From Proteus cibi (lineage in GTDB: Bacteria; Pseudomonadota; Gammaproteobacteria; Enterobacterales; Enterobacteriaceae): a stretch of DNA of 64,000 bases. The position numbers and the translations under genes are program-made. Under the pieces are notes generated by a model. The model ran no database searches and was not told the origin of the DNA. It saw only the letters and a list, made by a program, of their open reading frames with translations. Each line of letters starts with the position of its first letter. The stretch's first letter is position 1. Of the stretch, positions 50,574 to 61,651 are shown one piece after another. The stretch covers positions 94,271-158,270 of the forward strand of contig NZ_PENW01000019.1 in assembly GCF_003144405.1 (NCBI RefSeq), read 5' to 3'.

Positions 50574-51462
50574 AATTGCCTTCCTGTTGTTTAATAAATT
50601 GAAAAAGTTGGTTATTTTCTGGTAATACAAGCCCTTGTTCTGAAGCTCGACGCAATAAATAACCCGTAATATAGTCAATCTCTGTATGGCGTTGATATTT
50701 CACATCTTGATACATAGAAGAATAATTATTGGCTGTTTGTTCTATGGTATCAATAATATAGCCATGAAGATGTGTTTGGGAGGTGGGAATAACCCCTTCA
50801 CGTTCCATCACTTGATAAACTTCGTCGCATACTTTTTGAATATGTTCAGGATAACGCAATAAATCTCCATTTCGGCATTGATAATAAACGGTGAGAGGGT
50901 TAATAACACAATTAACAGCAAGTTTTAGCCAACTAATCGTATGGATATCATTATGCCAAGCGACATCGGGCAAAGCATGATGCAAGGTTTCTGCTAAATA
51001 GCTATATTGTTGAGCTGCATGATTTAATGGGCCTATATGTGTTATTCCTGTTGCAGTATGAATAACATCTTGTCCTTGTTGATAAGCACCATGAGTAATA
51101 ATGCCTTGTAATATAGGTCTGATAACTGGGTGTTGTGCTGCTGTTAATTCATCAGCAGTGCCCATACCATTATGAATGAGTAAAATCGGACATTGTGCAG
51201 ATAGATAGGGTAATAGCGCATTAACGGCATCTGATACTTGCCAAGATTTTAAGCAAACAATTAATAATTCGCTTTGTTTTAACCACTCAAGTTGATTTGC
51301 GGTAATACGCTGATAAAAAGGCTCACCATTAATGTTATCAACACTTACGTCTAAAAAAGGCTGAGGTACTCTTAGCCAACCTTGTACTTCATGAGATTGA
51401 CGTGTTAAAGCTGCAATCCAAAGTTTACCAATTGAACCACACCCTAAAATGGTAATTTTCAT
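50542..51462 (-). CDS. panE: 2-dehydropantoate 2-reductase
   Basis: A 306-residue NADPH-dependent reductase that makes pantoate for coenzyme A. The N-terminal Rossmann motif is [15 protein letters not shown], the catalytic Lys is in [14 protein letters not shown], and Glu/Ser substrate contacts lie in the C-terminal helical domain (NYSSMYQDV...[10 protein letters not shown]). ATG 51462 fits the family; a longer frame to 51513 adds 17 unrelated residues. Its end overlaps yajL by 32 bases. Confidence 0.96.
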   Translation of the reverse strand: MKITILGCGSIGKLWIAALTRQSHEVQGWLRVPQPFLDVSVDNINGEPFYQRITANQLEWLKQSELLIVCLKSWQVSDAVNALLPYLSAQCPILLIHNGMGTADELTAAQHPVIRPILQGIITHGAYQQGQDVIHTATGITHIGPLNHAAQQYSYLAETLHHALPDVAWHNDIHTISWLKLAVNCVINPLTVYYQCRNGDLLRYPEHIQKVCDEVYQVMEREGVIPTSQTHLHGYIIDTIEQTANNYSSMYQDVKYQRHTEIDYITGYLLRRASEQGLVLPENNQLFQFIKQQEGNYDHISTHLPS

Positions 51463-51687
51463 TGTGCCTCTTTTTGCAAATCGTAATAGCGTAAGGTCGC
51501 TACTGACGGTCATTAGACTATTTAGCTAAAATTATAACATTGATTACACTTCTCAGTTTAAAGTATGTTTGCGCTTTACCATAAAGGTAAAACAAGGGGA
51601 TAAATTTGTTATTGAATGTGCAATGCTTTTTTGCAACCCTAAAAGAAGCTATTATTCGGGTTGTATTTATTTATTGAGGAAGAAAGA

Positions 51688-52179
51688 ATGCCATCTTTTG
51701 ATATCGTATCTGAAGTTGACTTACATGAAGTGCGTAATGCGGTGGAAAACGCGCAACGTGAACTGACTACTCGCTGGGATTTTCGTAACGTTGAAGCAAG
51801 TTTTGAATTAAACGAAAAAGCAGAGTCAGTGAAAACAACCAGTGTATCTGAATTTCAGGTTCAACAATTATTAGATATTCTGCGTGAGAAAATGGCAAAA
51901 AGAGGGATCGATGGTGCGGTATTAAATATCCCTGAAGAGATGACTCACAGCGGAAAAATGTACAGCGTAGAAGCTACCTTAAAACAAGGTATTGATTCAG
52001 CTTTAGCGAAAAAAATTGTTAAGTTGATCAAAGACAGCAAATTGAAAGTTCAGGCTCAAATTCAAGGTGAGCAAGTTCGCGTTACGGGTAAATCGCGTGA
52101 CGATCTACAAGCGGTGATGAAATTAGTGAGAGAAGGTGAGTTAGGGCAGCCATTCCAATTTAACAATTTCCGTGACTAA
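51688..52179 (+). CDS. yajQ: Nucleotide-binding protein YajQ
   Basis: A 163-residue protein with the YajQ fold, whose relatives bind tRNA/nucleotides or cyclic di-GMP. Conserved parts are [33 protein letters not shown] and [36 protein letters not shown] tract precedes ATG 51688; the frame from 51661 is only open upstream. It is divergent from panE. Confidence 0.96.
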   Translation: MPSFDIVSEVDLHEVRNAVENAQRELTTRWDFRNVEASFELNEKAESVKTTSVSEFQVQQLLDILREKMAKRGIDGAVLNIPEEMTHSGKMYSVEATLKQGIDSALAKKIVKLIKDSKLKVQAQIQGEQVRVTGKSRDDLQAVMKLVREGELGQPFQFNNFRD

Positions 52180-52202
52180 TTTTTTATCTATTTAGTCATA
52201 CA

Positions 52203-52230
52203 AAAATGCGCTGGTTTAACAGCGCATTTT
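52203..52230. terminator. Bidirectional terminator between yajQ and yajR
   Basis: AAAATGCGCTG (52203-52213) pairs with CAGCGCATTTT (52220-52230), followed by TATTTTAT on the plus strand. Confidence 0.88.
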
Positions 52231-52257
52231 TATTTTATCCCGTCAATTTATTGGATC

Positions 52258-53628
52258 TTAAACTAAAGGGATCAGAGATTCTAATGTTGTTCTCGGCGTC
52301 TGTTTAGTATCAACCTTGATATAAGCACTCTGCTCATCCGCCATCATCACAACTTCATTAACACCCGCTTGTTGCTTAAATAATTGTTGCAGTTGCTGTT
52401 GTTGGCTTGAAGATAAACGTTTAGGTAATTCAATGCGTAAGCTACTGACATAAGAGGGTTGGCGTAATGTAAGGCTAATGAAAAACCAAATAAGACCAAT
52501 CACTAAACAGCCTAAAAATACAGTTTGTGCATTATAATGCTGGTAAAGCCATCCCCCTAATATTCCGCCCAAGGCGACACCTAAAAATTGGCTGGTGGAA
52601 TAAATTCCCATCGCTGTACCTTTATAACCAGCGGGGGCTTCTTTACTGATTAATGAAGGAAGAAGGGCTTCCATAATATTAAATCCAATAAAGAAAACCT
52701 GAATACCCGCAATGATTAACCATAAGCTAGAGTCTGAAATAATAAGAATGGCTTGAGCAATAATAAGTAAGAAAATACAGAGTAAGAAAACTTGTTTCAT
52801 CTTTCGTTTCTTTTCTGCATAGATAATAAAAGGCAGTACAGTAATAAAGGCAATAAGCATAGTGACGAGATAAACAATCCAATGTTTCTCTTTTGCTAAA
52901 CCCGCACTACTCATAACCAGAGGAAGTGCAACAAATGCAGCCATTAATAAAGTATGTAGTGAAAAGATGCCTATATTAAGTTTAAGCAGCTGTGCATCAA
53001 ATAAAACCTTTTTTACGCTGCCTCTAACAAAACCTGACTCTCGATTAAGAATAGAGTGTTCGCTATTCGGTACAGTAAAAAGCGTAATAATAATGCCACC
53101 GAAGGCGAGTAGGGCAATTCCCCAAAATAGGCCATGTAAGCCAAAGATATGCGTTAAAATAGGTCCTAAAACTAAGGCTAAAGCGAACGTTATTCCAAAG
53201 CTAATACCAATAAAGGCCATAGCTTTTGTTCTATTTTGTTCTCGTGTTAAATCTGATAATAAAGCCATTACCGCTGCTGAGATAGCGCCCGCTCCTTGTA
53301 ATGCTCTACCAATAATAATGCCGTAGATATTGTCACTGAGAGCTGCAATCAAACTACCAATAATAAAAATAATTAGGCCAAAAACAATCATAGGTTTTCG
53401 ACCAAATTTATCAGAGAAAATACCAAAAGGAATTTGGAATATAGCTTGTGTTAATCCATAAATACCGATGGCTAATCCAATGAGAGATTCTGTTGCGTGT
53501 TGTAGTTGAAGCCCATAGGTGGTTAAAACTGGGAGTACCATAAACATGCCAAGCATGCGAAGAGAAAAAACAGTGCCTAGTCCCCATGTGGCTTTGCGCT
53601 CTAATGGGGTCATTTTATTATCATTCAT
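52258..53628 (-). CDS. yajR: MFS transporter YajR
   Basis: A 456-residue, twelve-helix major facilitator protein. MFS motif A is seen as GIFSDKFGRKPMI. After the last helix (about residue 385) comes a soluble tail of about 65 residues (IELPKRLSSSQQQQLQQLF...ADEQSAYIKVDTKQTPRTTLE), the YAM ferredoxin-like domain known from E. coli YajR. The substrate is unknown; drug/H+ antiport is assumed from the family. Length and position match E. coli. Confidence 0.94.
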   Translation of the reverse strand: MNDNKMTPLERKATWGLGTVFSLRMLGMFMVLPVLTTYGLQLQHATESLIGLAIGIYGLTQAIFQIPFGIFSDKFGRKPMIVFGLIIFIIGSLIAALSDNIYGIIIGRALQGAGAISAAVMALLSDLTREQNRTKAMAFIGISFGITFALALVLGPILTHIFGLHGLFWGIALLAFGGIIITLFTVPNSEHSILNRESGFVRGSVKKVLFDAQLLKLNIGIFSLHTLLMAAFVALPLVMSSAGLAKEKHWIVYLVTMLIAFITVLPFIIYAEKKRKMKQVFLLCIFLLIIAQAILIISDSSLWLIIAGIQVFFIGFNIMEALLPSLISKEAPAGYKGTAMGIYSTSQFLGVALGGILGGWLYQHYNAQTVFLGCLVIGLIWFFISLTLRQPSYVSSLRIELPKRLSSSQQQQLQQLFKQQAGVNEVVMMADEQSAYIKVDTKQTPRTTLESLIPLV

Positions 53629-53746
53629 GGATTACCTCGTATTACTGATCCTCCCCATTGTAATGGCAAATCTTGGCGAGGTTAATCAATAAATGGGATA
53701 CAAAAAAGACAAAACTGTACTGATAACAGGTGAAGTCATAAAAGAG

Positions 53747-53781
53747 ATAAAAAAATACCAGTCAGAAGGCTGACTGGTATT
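53747..53781 (-). terminator. Terminator of the cyo operon
   Basis: AATACCAGTCAG (53754-53765) pairs perfectly with CTGACTGGTATT (53770-53781). On the minus strand a T-run (complement of 53747-53755) follows. Confidence 0.92.
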
Positions 53782-53802
53782 GGAGTTACTTCAATAAATA
53801 CA

Positions 53803-54687
53803 TTATCTTAGATACGCAAAAACCGCTTCTGTTGAGCTTGTTGGATCAACAGACATCATTACGCTTAATGAAGTTATTGCGACAATAGAGAAAATAAATA
53901 ATTTTCGTGCCCACACAATATCATTGGTTGCTTTGTAACCAGATAAAGCCATGCCTAACCACCAAATACTGACAGCGGAAGCCACAACCAGGTATTTATA
54001 GCCCGCGTAACCTACTAATGTCAGCATTAAGGTTGCAATCATAAACGCCAGAATATAGAGAATGATATGACGTTTAGCGACTGAGATCCCTTTAATTACC
54101 GGTAATACAGGGATATTGGCAGCTTGGTAGTCTTTAAAACGGAAAATAGCAATGGCATAAGAGTGAGGCATTTGCCACAAACTAAAGATAAGTAATAGGA
54201 TTGCCGCGCCTGCATCAAATTCACCGCTAACGGCACAATAACCGATAACAGGAGGTGCAGAGCCAGATAAACTTCCAATCAGTGTGCCATAAACAGATTT
54301 ACGCTTCATATAGAGGCTATAAACCCCAACATAAATAATAAAACCGAATACAGCGATAAACATTGCAAGTGGGTTGGCTGCTACATAGAGCAGCACAACA
54401 CCTGCAATACCTAATACTGAGGCATAAATCAGGCTAATTTGAGGGTCAATTAATCCTTTAACTAATGGACGATTCTTCGTTCTTTCCATGATACGGTCAA
54501 TATCACGGTCAATGTAGTTGTTAAAAACACAACCAGAAGCAACGACCAGAGACACCCCAAGTAGAGTCGCGAAAAATAGGGAGTAATCAATCTCACCTTT
54601 AGAAGCGAGTAGAAAACCACCTATTACAGAAATTAAATTTCCAAAAATAATTCCTGGTTTGGTGACTTGTAGGTATTGCTTAATCAT
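53803..54687 (-). CDS. cyoE: Protoheme IX farnesyltransferase (heme O synthase)
   Basis: A 294-residue UbiA-family membrane prenyltransferase that farnesylates heme B to heme O for cytochrome bo3. The Asp-rich motifs are [20 protein letters not shown] and the second loop in [17 protein letters not shown]. Nine hydrophobic helices are apparent. Start at ATG 54687, eleven bases after cyoD; the longer frame to 54930 overlaps cyoD and is spurious. Confidence 0.97.
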   Translation of the reverse strand: MIKQYLQVTKPGIIFGNLISVIGGFLLASKGEIDYSLFFATLLGVSLVVASGCVFNNYIDRDIDRIMERTKNRPLVKGLIDPQISLIYASVLGIAGVVLLYVAANPLAMFIAVFGFIIYVGVYSLYMKRKSVYGTLIGSLSGSAPPVIGYCAVSGEFDAGAAILLLIFSLWQMPHSYAIAIFRFKDYQAANIPVLPVIKGISVAKRHIILYILAFMIATLMLTLVGYAGYKYLVVASAVSIWWLGMALSGYKATNDIVWARKLFIFSIVAITSLSVMMSVDPTSSTEAVFAYLR

Positions 54688-54698
54688 AGCGACAACTC

Positions 54699-55031
54699 TT
54701 AATCCATCATCATATTGATGTTCAGGTTGTACATAATCCACAACGAGCCTACGACAACAATGCCGATAATAAGCAGTGTGAACAGGAATGCGACGACGTT
54801 CCAGCGCTCTTCTGATGACGTATTCATATGCAAGAAACAGACTAAGTGAACTACAATCTGCACAACTGCCATACCGACAACAGTCCATAGAATGGTTGCT
54901 GGTGTCGCTGTTCCTTCCATCACCATCCAAAATGGAATAACGGTGAGGATAACAGACAGAATAAAGCCGATCAGATAAGACTTCATGCTGCCGTGGCTTG
55001 CGCCTGAAGGAGAAGTATTTGGATGACTCAT
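54699..55031 (-). CDS. cyoD: Cytochrome bo3 oxidase subunit IV
   Basis: A 110-residue membrane subunit with three helices ([63 protein letters not shown]), needed for oxidase assembly. It overlaps cyoC by one base. Confidence 0.97.
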   Translation of the reverse strand: MSHPNTSPSGASHGSMKSYLIGFILSVILTVIPFWMVMEGTATPATILWTVVGMAVVQIVVHLVCFLHMNTSSEERWNVVAFLFTLLIIGIVVVGSLWIMYNLNINMMMD

Positions 55032-55642
55032 TACATCGCTCCCATCAGATAAACTACGGTGAACACACAGATCCAGACAACGTCAAGGAAGTGCCAGAAC
55101 AGACTTAAACAGCTTAAACGAGTACGGTTAACTTCTGTTAAACCACGGCGTGATACTTGGATCATCATAATAACAATCCAAATTAAACCCGCAGTCACGT
55201 GAAGACCGTGTGTTGAAACTAGTGCAAAGAATGCAGATAAGAATGCACTGCGATCTGGGCCATAACCTTCTGCGATTAGCTCATGGAATTCGTAAACTTC
55301 CATGATGACGAAACCTAAGCCGAATAAGAAAGTAACAAATAGCCATAGATTAACTTGGCTAACGCTACCTTTATTCATGCTCAGCATAGCGAAACCAAAA
55401 GTAATACTACTAAATAGCAGTAAGAAGGTTTCAACTAAAACAAACGGTAAGCTAAAAATCTCTTTACCTGAAGGACCATCTGCAATCCCGTTCACAAGCA
55501 CCGCATAAGTGGCGAATAAGCTGGCAAACAGGATAAGGTCGCTCATTAGATAGATCCAGAAGCCGAAAACTTTCGTCGCTCCTGCATCGTGGTGCCCATG
55601 ATGCTCATGGGCGTTTGTGTTATTTAAAGTTTGAGTAGACAT
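55031..55642 (-). CDS. cyoC: Cytochrome bo3 oxidase subunit III
   Basis: A 203-residue subunit with five helices, of the COX3 family. Typical parts are [26 protein letters not shown] and [14 protein letters not shown], with [21 protein letters not shown]. It overlaps cyoB by one base. Confidence 0.97.
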   Translation of the reverse strand: MSTQTLNNTNAHEHHGHHDAGATKVFGFWIYLMSDLILFASLFATYAVLVNGIADGPSGKEIFSLPFVLVETFLLLFSSITFGFAMLSMNKGSVSQVNLWLFVTFLFGLGFVIMEVYEFHELIAEGYGPDRSAFLSAFFALVSTHGLHVTAGLIWIVIMMIQVSRRGLTEVNRTRLSCLSLFWHFLDVVWICVFTVVYLMGAM

Positions 55643-57624
55643 TATTTCACACCTGCTTTTTTCAGTTCTTCATAATGCTTATTCTCGAGAGCTTCAATTT
55701 CAGGTACTTGGACATAGTAATCCACATCTGTATCAAAGCTTTTCACGATCCAAGTGACAATCATGCCAGCGAAACCAACGATAGCTAACCACCAGATATG
55801 CCAGATCATGGCAAAGCCAAGTACTAAGCTGAATGCTGAAATAATCACACCAGCGCCAGTGTTTTTAGGCATATGGATAGGTTCATATTTGGTTGGACGT
55901 TGATAAGCTGTGCCTTTTTCTTTCTGATCCCACCACTCATCACGAGTTTGAACATTCGGTTCAACGGCAAAGTTATAGAAAGGCGCTGGTGAAGAAATTG
56001 ACCATTCCAGAGTACGTCCGCCCCATGGATCTCCCGTTAAGTCACGGTTTTGATCGCGGTCACGGATACTTACGTAGATCTGAACAACTTGACAAGCGAT
56101 ACCGATCGCAATCAGTGCAGCACCACCCGCAGCAACCATCAGCATTGGATGGAATTCTGGATTGATATTTTGGCTGATACGACGAGTCATACCCATAAAG
56201 CCAAGAATATACAGTGGCATAAAGGCCATAAAGAAGCCGATAAACCAGAACCAGAATGCACGGATACCCCATTTCTCATTCAGTGTGAAACCGAATGCTT
56301 TAGGGAACCAGTAAGTCATACCCGCGAAACAGCCAAATACCACACCACCAATAATAACGTTATGGAAGTGAGCGATTAAGAATAAGCTATTATGTAAAAC
56401 AAAGTTTGCACCCGGAACGGCTAACAGAACCCCAGTCATCCCCCCAACAGAGAAGGTGATAAGGAAACCGATAGTCCACAGCATTGGGCTTTTATATTCG
56501 ATACGACCTTGATACATCGTAAACAGCCAGTTAAAGATTTTAACCCCTGTTGGTATAGCGATGATCATCGTGGCGATACCGAAGAAAGCATTGACGTTAG
56601 CGCCAGAGCCCATGGTAAAGAAGTGGTGTAACCAAACGATAAATGACAATACGGTAATAACGACAGTTGCACCTACTAAAGAGGTATATCCGAATAACCG
56701 TTTTTTAGAGAATGTTGCTGTAACTTCAGAGAAGACACCAAATACTGGCAGAACAAGGATATAAACTTCTGGATGACCCCAAGCCCATACGAGGTTGATG
56801 TACATCATCATATTACCGCCCATATCATTGGTAAAGAAGTGCGTACCAAGATAGCGGTCTAATGTTAACAACGTAATAGTAACGGTTAAAATTGGGAATG
56901 CAGCAATAATCAGGACGTTAGTACATAAAGCAGCCCAAGAGAATACTGGCATTTTCATCATGCTCATACCCGGCGCACGCATACGCAGGATAGTCGCGAA
57001 GAAGTTAACCCCGGTCAGAAGCGTACCAATACCTGATATTTGTAAGCTCCATATCCAATAATCGACCCCGACGCCTGGATTATACTCTAAGCCAGAAAGC
57101 GGTGGATAAGCTAACCAACCCGTTTGTGCGAATTCACCAATCCCTAAAGAAATGTTGATTAGTACCACACCAACAACAAAGAACCAGAAACTCAGCGAGT
57201 TAAGGAAAGGGAATGCCACATCACGAGCACCAATTTGTAAAGGTACAACGAGGTTCATCAGACCCACAACGAAAGGTGTTGCCATGAAGAAAATCATGAT
57301 AACGCCGTGTGCGGTAAAAATCTGATCATAGTGATGAGGTGGTAAGAAACCCGCTTCGCCGGCAGAGGCTAGCGCTTGTTGGCTTCTCATCATAATCGCA
57401 TCGGCAAAGCCACGGAACATCATGACCATTGCAACGAGGATATACATAATACCAATTTTTTTATGGTCAACGCTGGTTAACCATTCGCTCCATAACCATT
57501 TCCATTTACGAAAATAAGTTAGTGCGCCAACAACAGCAAGCCCACCAAGAACAATACCGAGTAAAGTAACGACGATAATTGGCTCATGTAGTGGGATTGC
57601 ATCAAGAGTTAATTTTCCGAACAT
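55642..57624 (-). CDS. cyoB: Cytochrome bo3 oxidase subunit I
   Basis: A 660-residue heme-copper oxidase subunit holding low-spin heme b, heme o3 and CuB. Ligand-bearing blocks are [11 protein letters not shown] (heme b His), [17 protein letters not shown] (CuB His and the cross-linked Tyr), [14 protein letters not shown] (two CuB His) and [13 protein letters not shown] (heme His). Its K- and D-channel residues look intact. Start at ATG 57624 ([15 protein letters not shown]) as in E. coli; the longer frame to 57657 runs into cyoA. Confidence 0.98.
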   Translation of the reverse strand: MFGKLTLDAIPLHEPIIVVTLLGIVLGGLAVVGALTYFRKWKWLWSEWLTSVDHKKIGIMYILVAMVMMFRGFADAIMMRSQQALASAGEAGFLPPHHYDQIFTAHGVIMIFFMATPFVVGLMNLVVPLQIGARDVAFPFLNSLSFWFFVVGVVLINISLGIGEFAQTGWLAYPPLSGLEYNPGVGVDYWIWSLQISGIGTLLTGVNFFATILRMRAPGMSMMKMPVFSWAALCTNVLIIAAFPILTVTITLLTLDRYLGTHFFTNDMGGNMMMYINLVWAWGHPEVYILVLPVFGVFSEVTATFSKKRLFGYTSLVGATVVITVLSFIVWLHHFFTMGSGANVNAFFGIATMIIAIPTGVKIFNWLFTMYQGRIEYKSPMLWTIGFLITFSVGGMTGVLLAVPGANFVLHNSLFLIAHFHNVIIGGVVFGCFAGMTYWFPKAFGFTLNEKWGIRAFWFWFIGFFMAFMPLYILGFMGMTRRISQNINPEFHPMLMVAAGGAALIAIGIACQVVQIYVSIRDRDQNRDLTGDPWGGRTLEWSISSPAPFYNFAVEPNVQTRDEWWDQKEKGTAYQRPTKYEPIHMPKNTGAGVIISAFSLVLGFAMIWHIWWLAIVGFAGMIVTWIVKSFDTDVDYYVQVPEIEALENKHYEELKKAGVK

Positions 57625-57628
57625 GCCT

Positions 57629-58579
57629 TTATTCCTCTGCTCCTGCATGTGCCGCATGGCTCATGTTCATATTCATTGTTGCATCAGCATGTGCTGTCTG
57701 ATTGCCACTGGTGTGAGCGCCATGACCCGTATGACCAAATTTAGAAATGGTCTCTTGGAATAACATTGGCTTCACGCTTGAATAGTAGGTCACTGGATTT
57801 TTCTGGCTTGGTTTAGCAAGTTCATTAAATGCAGCGGTCGTATTTAACGTATCTGGCGATTGTTTGACTTTTTCAACCCACGCATCGAAACCGGCACGAT
57901 CAGGTGTCGCAATCGCTGTAAATTTCATATCAGAGAAACCGTGTCCACTATAGCTTGCTGACATACCTTGATATTCACCTGGTTCATTAGCAATTAAGTG
58001 CAATTTAGTCTGCATTCCTGCCATCGCATAGATTTGTCCACCTAAACGAGGAATAAAGAATGAGTTCATGACAGAGTCAGACGTGATTTTGAAATTAACA
58101 GGAACATTAGTAGGGAAAGCCAGTTCATTAACTGTTGCAATACCTTGTTCTGGATAGATAAATAACCATTTCCAATCCATTGAAACAACTTCAATGGTGA
58201 CAGGTTTTTCTGTGGACTCTAAGGGTTTGTAAGGATCGAGTTCATGGGTTGTTTTCCATGTAATACTCGCCAAAATCACAATAATGATAATTGGCACCGT
58301 CCAAACGACGAGTTCAATTTTATTGGAGTGAGCCCAGTTTGGGCGATAGGTGGCTTTTGTATTGGATTCACGGTAGCGAAAAGCGAAAACAATCACCATC
58401 AGTATTACCGGTATCACAACAATTAACATTAAACCAAGTGCAATGAGGATTAATGTTTTTTGCTCAGCGCCGATAGCGCCTTTGGGATTCATTAACGCCA
58501 TATCACAGCCACTTAATAAAAGAGCTGCAGCTAATAGCGAGAGTGTCCCAATACTTTTTATGTATTTCATAAGTCTCAT
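57629..58579 (-). CDS. cyoA: Cytochrome bo3 oxidase subunit II
   Basis: A 316-residue lipoprotein (lipobox LLSGC, Cys in [11 protein letters not shown]) with two helices and a periplasmic cupredoxin domain that lacks the CuA ligands, as expected of a quinol oxidase. Typical segments are [26 protein letters not shown] and [18 protein letters not shown]. The C-terminus is His- and Met-rich ([31 protein letters not shown], written here in part), possibly metal-loving. Start at 58579 (MRLMKY). It heads cyoABCDE. Confidence 0.97.
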   Translation of the reverse strand: MRLMKYIKSIGTLSLLAAALLLSGCDMALMNPKGAIGAEQKTLILIALGLMLIVVIPVILMVIVFAFRYRESNTKATYRPNWAHSNKIELVVWTVPIIIIVILASITWKTTHELDPYKPLESTEKPVTIEVVSMDWKWLFIYPEQGIATVNELAFPTNVPVNFKITSDSVMNSFFIPRLGGQIYAMAGMQTKLHLIANEPGEYQGMSASYSGHGFSDMKFTAIATPDRAGFDAWVEKVKQSPDTLNTTAAFNELAKPSQKNPVTYYSSVKPMLFQETISKFGHTGHGAHTSGNQTAHADATMNMNMSHAAHAGAEE

Positions 58580-58634
58580 CCAACGACCCAAATGACAAAG
58601 GTTCTATTGTTGTTTCATCAGTATCAGTAAGGAC

Positions 58635-58663
58635 ATTTTACGGTAAGGTTGCGACAGTGTAAA
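58635..58663 (-). promoter_or_regulatory. Promoter of cyoABCDE
   Basis: On the minus strand TTTACA (58663-58658), a 17-base spacer and TAAAAT (58640-58635) match sigma-70 -35 and -10 elements, about 57 bases before the cyoA start. A TGTTAATT tract at 58739-58746 and a TGTGATCACA palindrome (58708-58717) lie upstream; ArcA control would be expected by analogy with E. coli, but no full site is convincing. Confidence 0.6.
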
Positions 58664-59012
58664 CAATTGTAATGGTAAGTAAGTGGTTGGTTGGTCTTTT
58701 GTGTTAATGTGATCACAAGTAATCAAACTATTAAATAAATGTTAATTTAATTATAGGGTGTTAACTATAATTTCATAAAGTATCATGTTTTTAAAATAAA
58801 TACATATTTTTACAAATAAAAATGCAGTAAAAAGTGTAAGAAAACGTATTTTGAGTAAAAAATAAACAAAATAGAGGTCGGAGGAGAGTTAATAGGAAAA
58901 ATCCTTTCCATGTTGATGTTTAATATCTTCATTTGATCATTGTATGATTTTTAATATGGGGAATTGGCTGTTTTGCGAATGTTTATATCCAATGAGAAAA
59001 TTTTTCATTAAG
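58664..59012. other. AT-rich intergenic region between cyoA and the Tsx-like gene
   Basis: With the cyo leader this makes about 490 non-coding bases. Apart from the elements noted in the promoter entry I see nothing further. Confidence 0.4.
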
Positions 59013-59055
59013 TGATAAAAAGAGGTTACAGCGAATAAAAATGCTTTCGCTGTAA
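59013..59055 (-). terminator. Terminator of the Tsx/OmpK-family gene
   Basis: TTACAGCGAA (59026-59035) pairs perfectly with TTCGCTGTAA (59046-59055); the minus strand continues into CCTCTTTTTATC. Confidence 0.85.
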
Positions 59056-59075
59056 TAAAAATTAACAATTAGTGA

Positions 59076-59837
59076 TCAAAAATTATATTTCAGGCTATAT
59101 ACAATGCCGTCTTGCAGAAAATCTTCGCCTAACTTTTTATAAGCATAACGATATTGAATACCCGCGGTAATAGAGGTCGTTGGATGCCACCAAAAAGCTA
59201 AAGCGCCATTAAACCCATTTTTCCCACCATTGCCATAACGTTCATGACGGTTAAATTCCATTTCATGCCAATTAGTAATGCTAAAGTTTTGATCACTAAC
59301 AGAAAAATCATATCCAGCAACCCAGCCAACGACGTAGCCATTATTTCCTGAATAGTAAGTTTGATCGACATAGTGAAGTGCGATAAATGGTTTAAACCAT
59401 AAATTATCAATTTGTGTGTTATAGCCTAAGCCGTAAAGTGTATTAACTTCATGGAAGTTACCATTGTTTTCTTTGCCCGGAAGTGACCATGTACCGTAAA
59501 CGTGTCCGTATAAATTAAAATGACTTTCACCTAAATAAATACGGCTGGTTGCTTTAACGGTATAACGTTGATTATCACCCGGTTGTGTTTTTCGAGGATT
59601 AAATGGGTTTTCTAGATCAAAAAAACCGTAAAACTCACCCCATGAAAAGTTAGCGCCACCTTCGAGTTCTAAATAGGCAAAATCATCTTTATGAGAAGAT
59701 TGCCCTGTTTTGTGTGTTGTGTGAGTAGTCCAATCAAGATAATTAATGCTGGTATTAGCGAAGCCACCTAAATAGCTAGCCTGAGCTGATAAAGAAAGTG
59801 TACTTGCGATGGCTAATAAAAATGTTTTTTTTATCAT
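59076..59837 (-). CDS. Tsx/OmpK-family outer-membrane channel
   Basis: A 253-residue outer-membrane beta-barrel with a signal peptide (MIKKTFLLAIASTLSLSAQA) and a C-terminal ...YSLKYNF ending in Phe. Segments such as SINYLDWTTHT, FAYLELEGGANFSWGEFYGFFDLENPF and NTLYGLGYNTQIDNLWFKPFIALHYVDQ resemble the nucleoside channel Tsx and Vibrio OmpK. Uptake of nucleosides or a related small solute is likely. In E. coli tsx lies near secF, not here, so it may be a paralogue; I leave the symbol blank. ATG 59837 gives the signal peptide; the longer frame adds four residues. Confidence 0.85.
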   Translation of the reverse strand: MIKKTFLLAIASTLSLSAQASYLGGFANTSINYLDWTTHTTHKTGQSSHKDDFAYLELEGGANFSWGEFYGFFDLENPFNPRKTQPGDNQRYTVKATSRIYLGESHFNLYGHVYGTWSLPGKENNGNFHEVNTLYGLGYNTQIDNLWFKPFIALHYVDQTYYSGNNGYVVGWVAGYDFSVSDQNFSITNWHEMEFNRHERYGNGGKNGFNGALAFWWHPTTSITAGIQYRYAYKKLGEDFLQDGIVYSLKYNF

Positions 59838-60200
59838 GATTAATCTCAATTAAATTTAATGAAACAATTTTGAGGTGAATTTGTTTTTTAATAATATTTG
59901 AAATTATAACCTATTGAATCTCTATTTGTAGATCATAATATTTAAAATATGATCAATTTCTAGAATATTAAATCGATATTTAGAAATAAGAATTTTAGCA
60001 TTGTTTAGTTTATTTTTATTATTTTATCTATCTTGAATGGATTAAGAGCTTAATGACGGGGTTTAGGGTAAGGAAAAAAGGGAGTCAAAGAAGGCAGAAA
60101 AATAGGCGGTAAGAATTGCGTAAAAATACCTCACGACACAGGAATAAAGGGATAGTATCATTAGCCAATATTCGTTTTTATCTTACTTGGAATTTTCATT
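59838..60200. other. Divergent AT-rich region between the Tsx-like gene and dbpA
   Basis: About 360 bases without a gene. It must carry both divergent promoters. No strong palindrome or operator was recognised. Confidence 0.4.
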
Positions 60201-61574
60201 GTGACCTCATTTGCTGAACTTAACGCACTTCCTGCAGAACAACTTGCTAACCTTAATGAATTGGGTTATCTCACTATGACGCCAGTTCAAGAAGCCGCTT
60301 TACCCGCTATTCTTGAAGGAAAAGACGTTCGCGCTCAGGCAAAAACAGGCAGCGGTAAAACGGCTGCTTTTGGTTTGGGACTTTTGCAACACATTGATGC
60401 AAAACAGTTTAATACTCAATCACTTATTTTATGCCCAACGAGAGAGCTTGCTGATCAAGTTGCAAATGAATTACGCCGTCTTGCTCGTTATCTTCCTAAT
60501 ATCAAAGTATTAACGCTGTGTGGTGGTGTTCCATTTAGTATCCAGCGTGATTCATTAATACATGCTGCACATATTATTGTTGCAACACCGGGCAGATTGC
60601 TTGATCACCTAAAAAAAGAGACCGTTACTTTAGATGATGTGAAAACATTGGTATTGGATGAAGCGGACAGAATGTTGGATATGGGATTTTTTGATGATAT
60701 CAACGAGATTATTTCTCGTATGCCAACGGCTCGCCAAACGCTACTCTTTTCTGCAACTTGGCCAAATGAGATCGCAACAATTAGCCGTAAGATCCAGCAA
60801 AATCCAGTCACAATTGAAATCAATTCTGTTGATGAGCTTCCTGCTGTTGAACAGCAGTTCTATGAAATATCTCGTCATGGAAAAATAGGATTGTTGCAAA
60901 AGCTTTTAAGTCGTGAACAACCCGCTTCTTGTGTCGTGTTTTGTAACACAAAGCGAGATTGCCAAGATGTGTATGAAACACTGACAGAAAGCAATCAAAG
61001 TGTGCTTGCTCTACATGGCGATATGGAGCAAAGAGAGCGCGATCAAACGCTTATTCGCTTTGCTAATGGGAGTTGTCGTGTCTTAGTCGCAACAGATGTT
61101 GCGGCACGTGGACTGGATATTAAAGCGTTAGAAATGGTGATTAACTACGAACTGTCATGGGATCCTGAGGTACATGTTCACCGAATTGGTCGTACAGCGA
61201 GAGCGGGTGAAAGTGGATTGGCGATCAGCTTTTGTGCACCAGAAGAAATTCAGCGTGCTAACGCTTTAGAAGAGATGCTTCACATGAAGATAAATTGGTT
61301 ACCCGTACCGACTGGGTTACAAATTACGCCTCTTGAAGCCACAATGGCAACATTATGTATTGATGGTGGTAAAAAAGCCAAAATGCGTCCAGGAGATATT
61401 TTAGGCGCATTAACGGGTGATATGGGATTCAATGGTGCCGATATTGGTAAAATTATGATTAACCCAACACATGCTTATGTGGCTGTAAAACAGTCTATTG
61501 CAAAACAAGTCTGGAAACAGCTGCAACAAGGCAAAATTAAAGGCAAAGCAGTAAAAGTAAGATTATTTAGATAA
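60201..61574 (+). CDS. dbpA: ATP-dependent RNA helicase DbpA
   Basis: A 457-residue DEAD-box helicase that acts in late 50S ribosome assembly, recognising hairpin 92 of 23S rRNA through its C-terminal RNA-binding domain (about 385-457, ending KGKAVKVRLFR). Motifs in order are the Q motif (GYLTMTPVQ), AKTGSGKT, PTRELADQ, TPGRLLDH, DEAD (VLDEADRMLDMGF), SAT, CVVFCNTKRD, LVATDVAARGLD and HRIGRTARAG. GTG start at 60201. It has the same length as E. coli DbpA. In E. coli dbpA is elsewhere on the chromosome. Confidence 0.97.
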   Translation: MTSFAELNALPAEQLANLNELGYLTMTPVQEAALPAILEGKDVRAQAKTGSGKTAAFGLGLLQHIDAKQFNTQSLILCPTRELADQVANELRRLARYLPNIKVLTLCGGVPFSIQRDSLIHAAHIIVATPGRLLDHLKKETVTLDDVKTLVLDEADRMLDMGFFDDINEIISRMPTARQTLLFSATWPNEIATISRKIQQNPVTIEINSVDELPAVEQQFYEISRHGKIGLLQKLLSREQPASCVVFCNTKRDCQDVYETLTESNQSVLALHGDMEQRERDQTLIRFANGSCRVLVATDVAARGLDIKALEMVINYELSWDPEVHVHRIGRTARAGESGLAISFCAPEEIQRANALEEMLHMKINWLPVPTGLQITPLEATMATLCIDGGKKAKMRPGDILGALTGDMGFNGADIGKIMINPTHAYVAVKQSIAKQVWKQLQQGKIKGKAVKVRLFR

Positions 61575-61592
61575 ATCATCTTAACAAAAAAT

Positions 61593-61622
61593 AAAAAAGA
61601 CAGCTTAAGCTGTCTTTTTTTT
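61593..61622. terminator. Bidirectional terminator between dbpA and ampG
   Basis: AAAAAAGACAGC (61593-61604) pairs with GCTGTCTTTTTT (61609-61620) around TTAA, with T-runs on both strands. Confidence 0.92.
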
Positions 61623-61651
61623 AGGATGCATACCTTGAGAAGGTAACAAAA

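Noticed and set aside
54688-54930. N-terminal extension of CyoE
   Set aside because: It overlaps cyoD in another frame; [12 protein letters not shown] at 54687 is the family start.
58706-58717. CRP site upstream of cyoA
   Set aside because: TGTGATCACA has no six-base spacer between half-sites, so it is not a CRP site.
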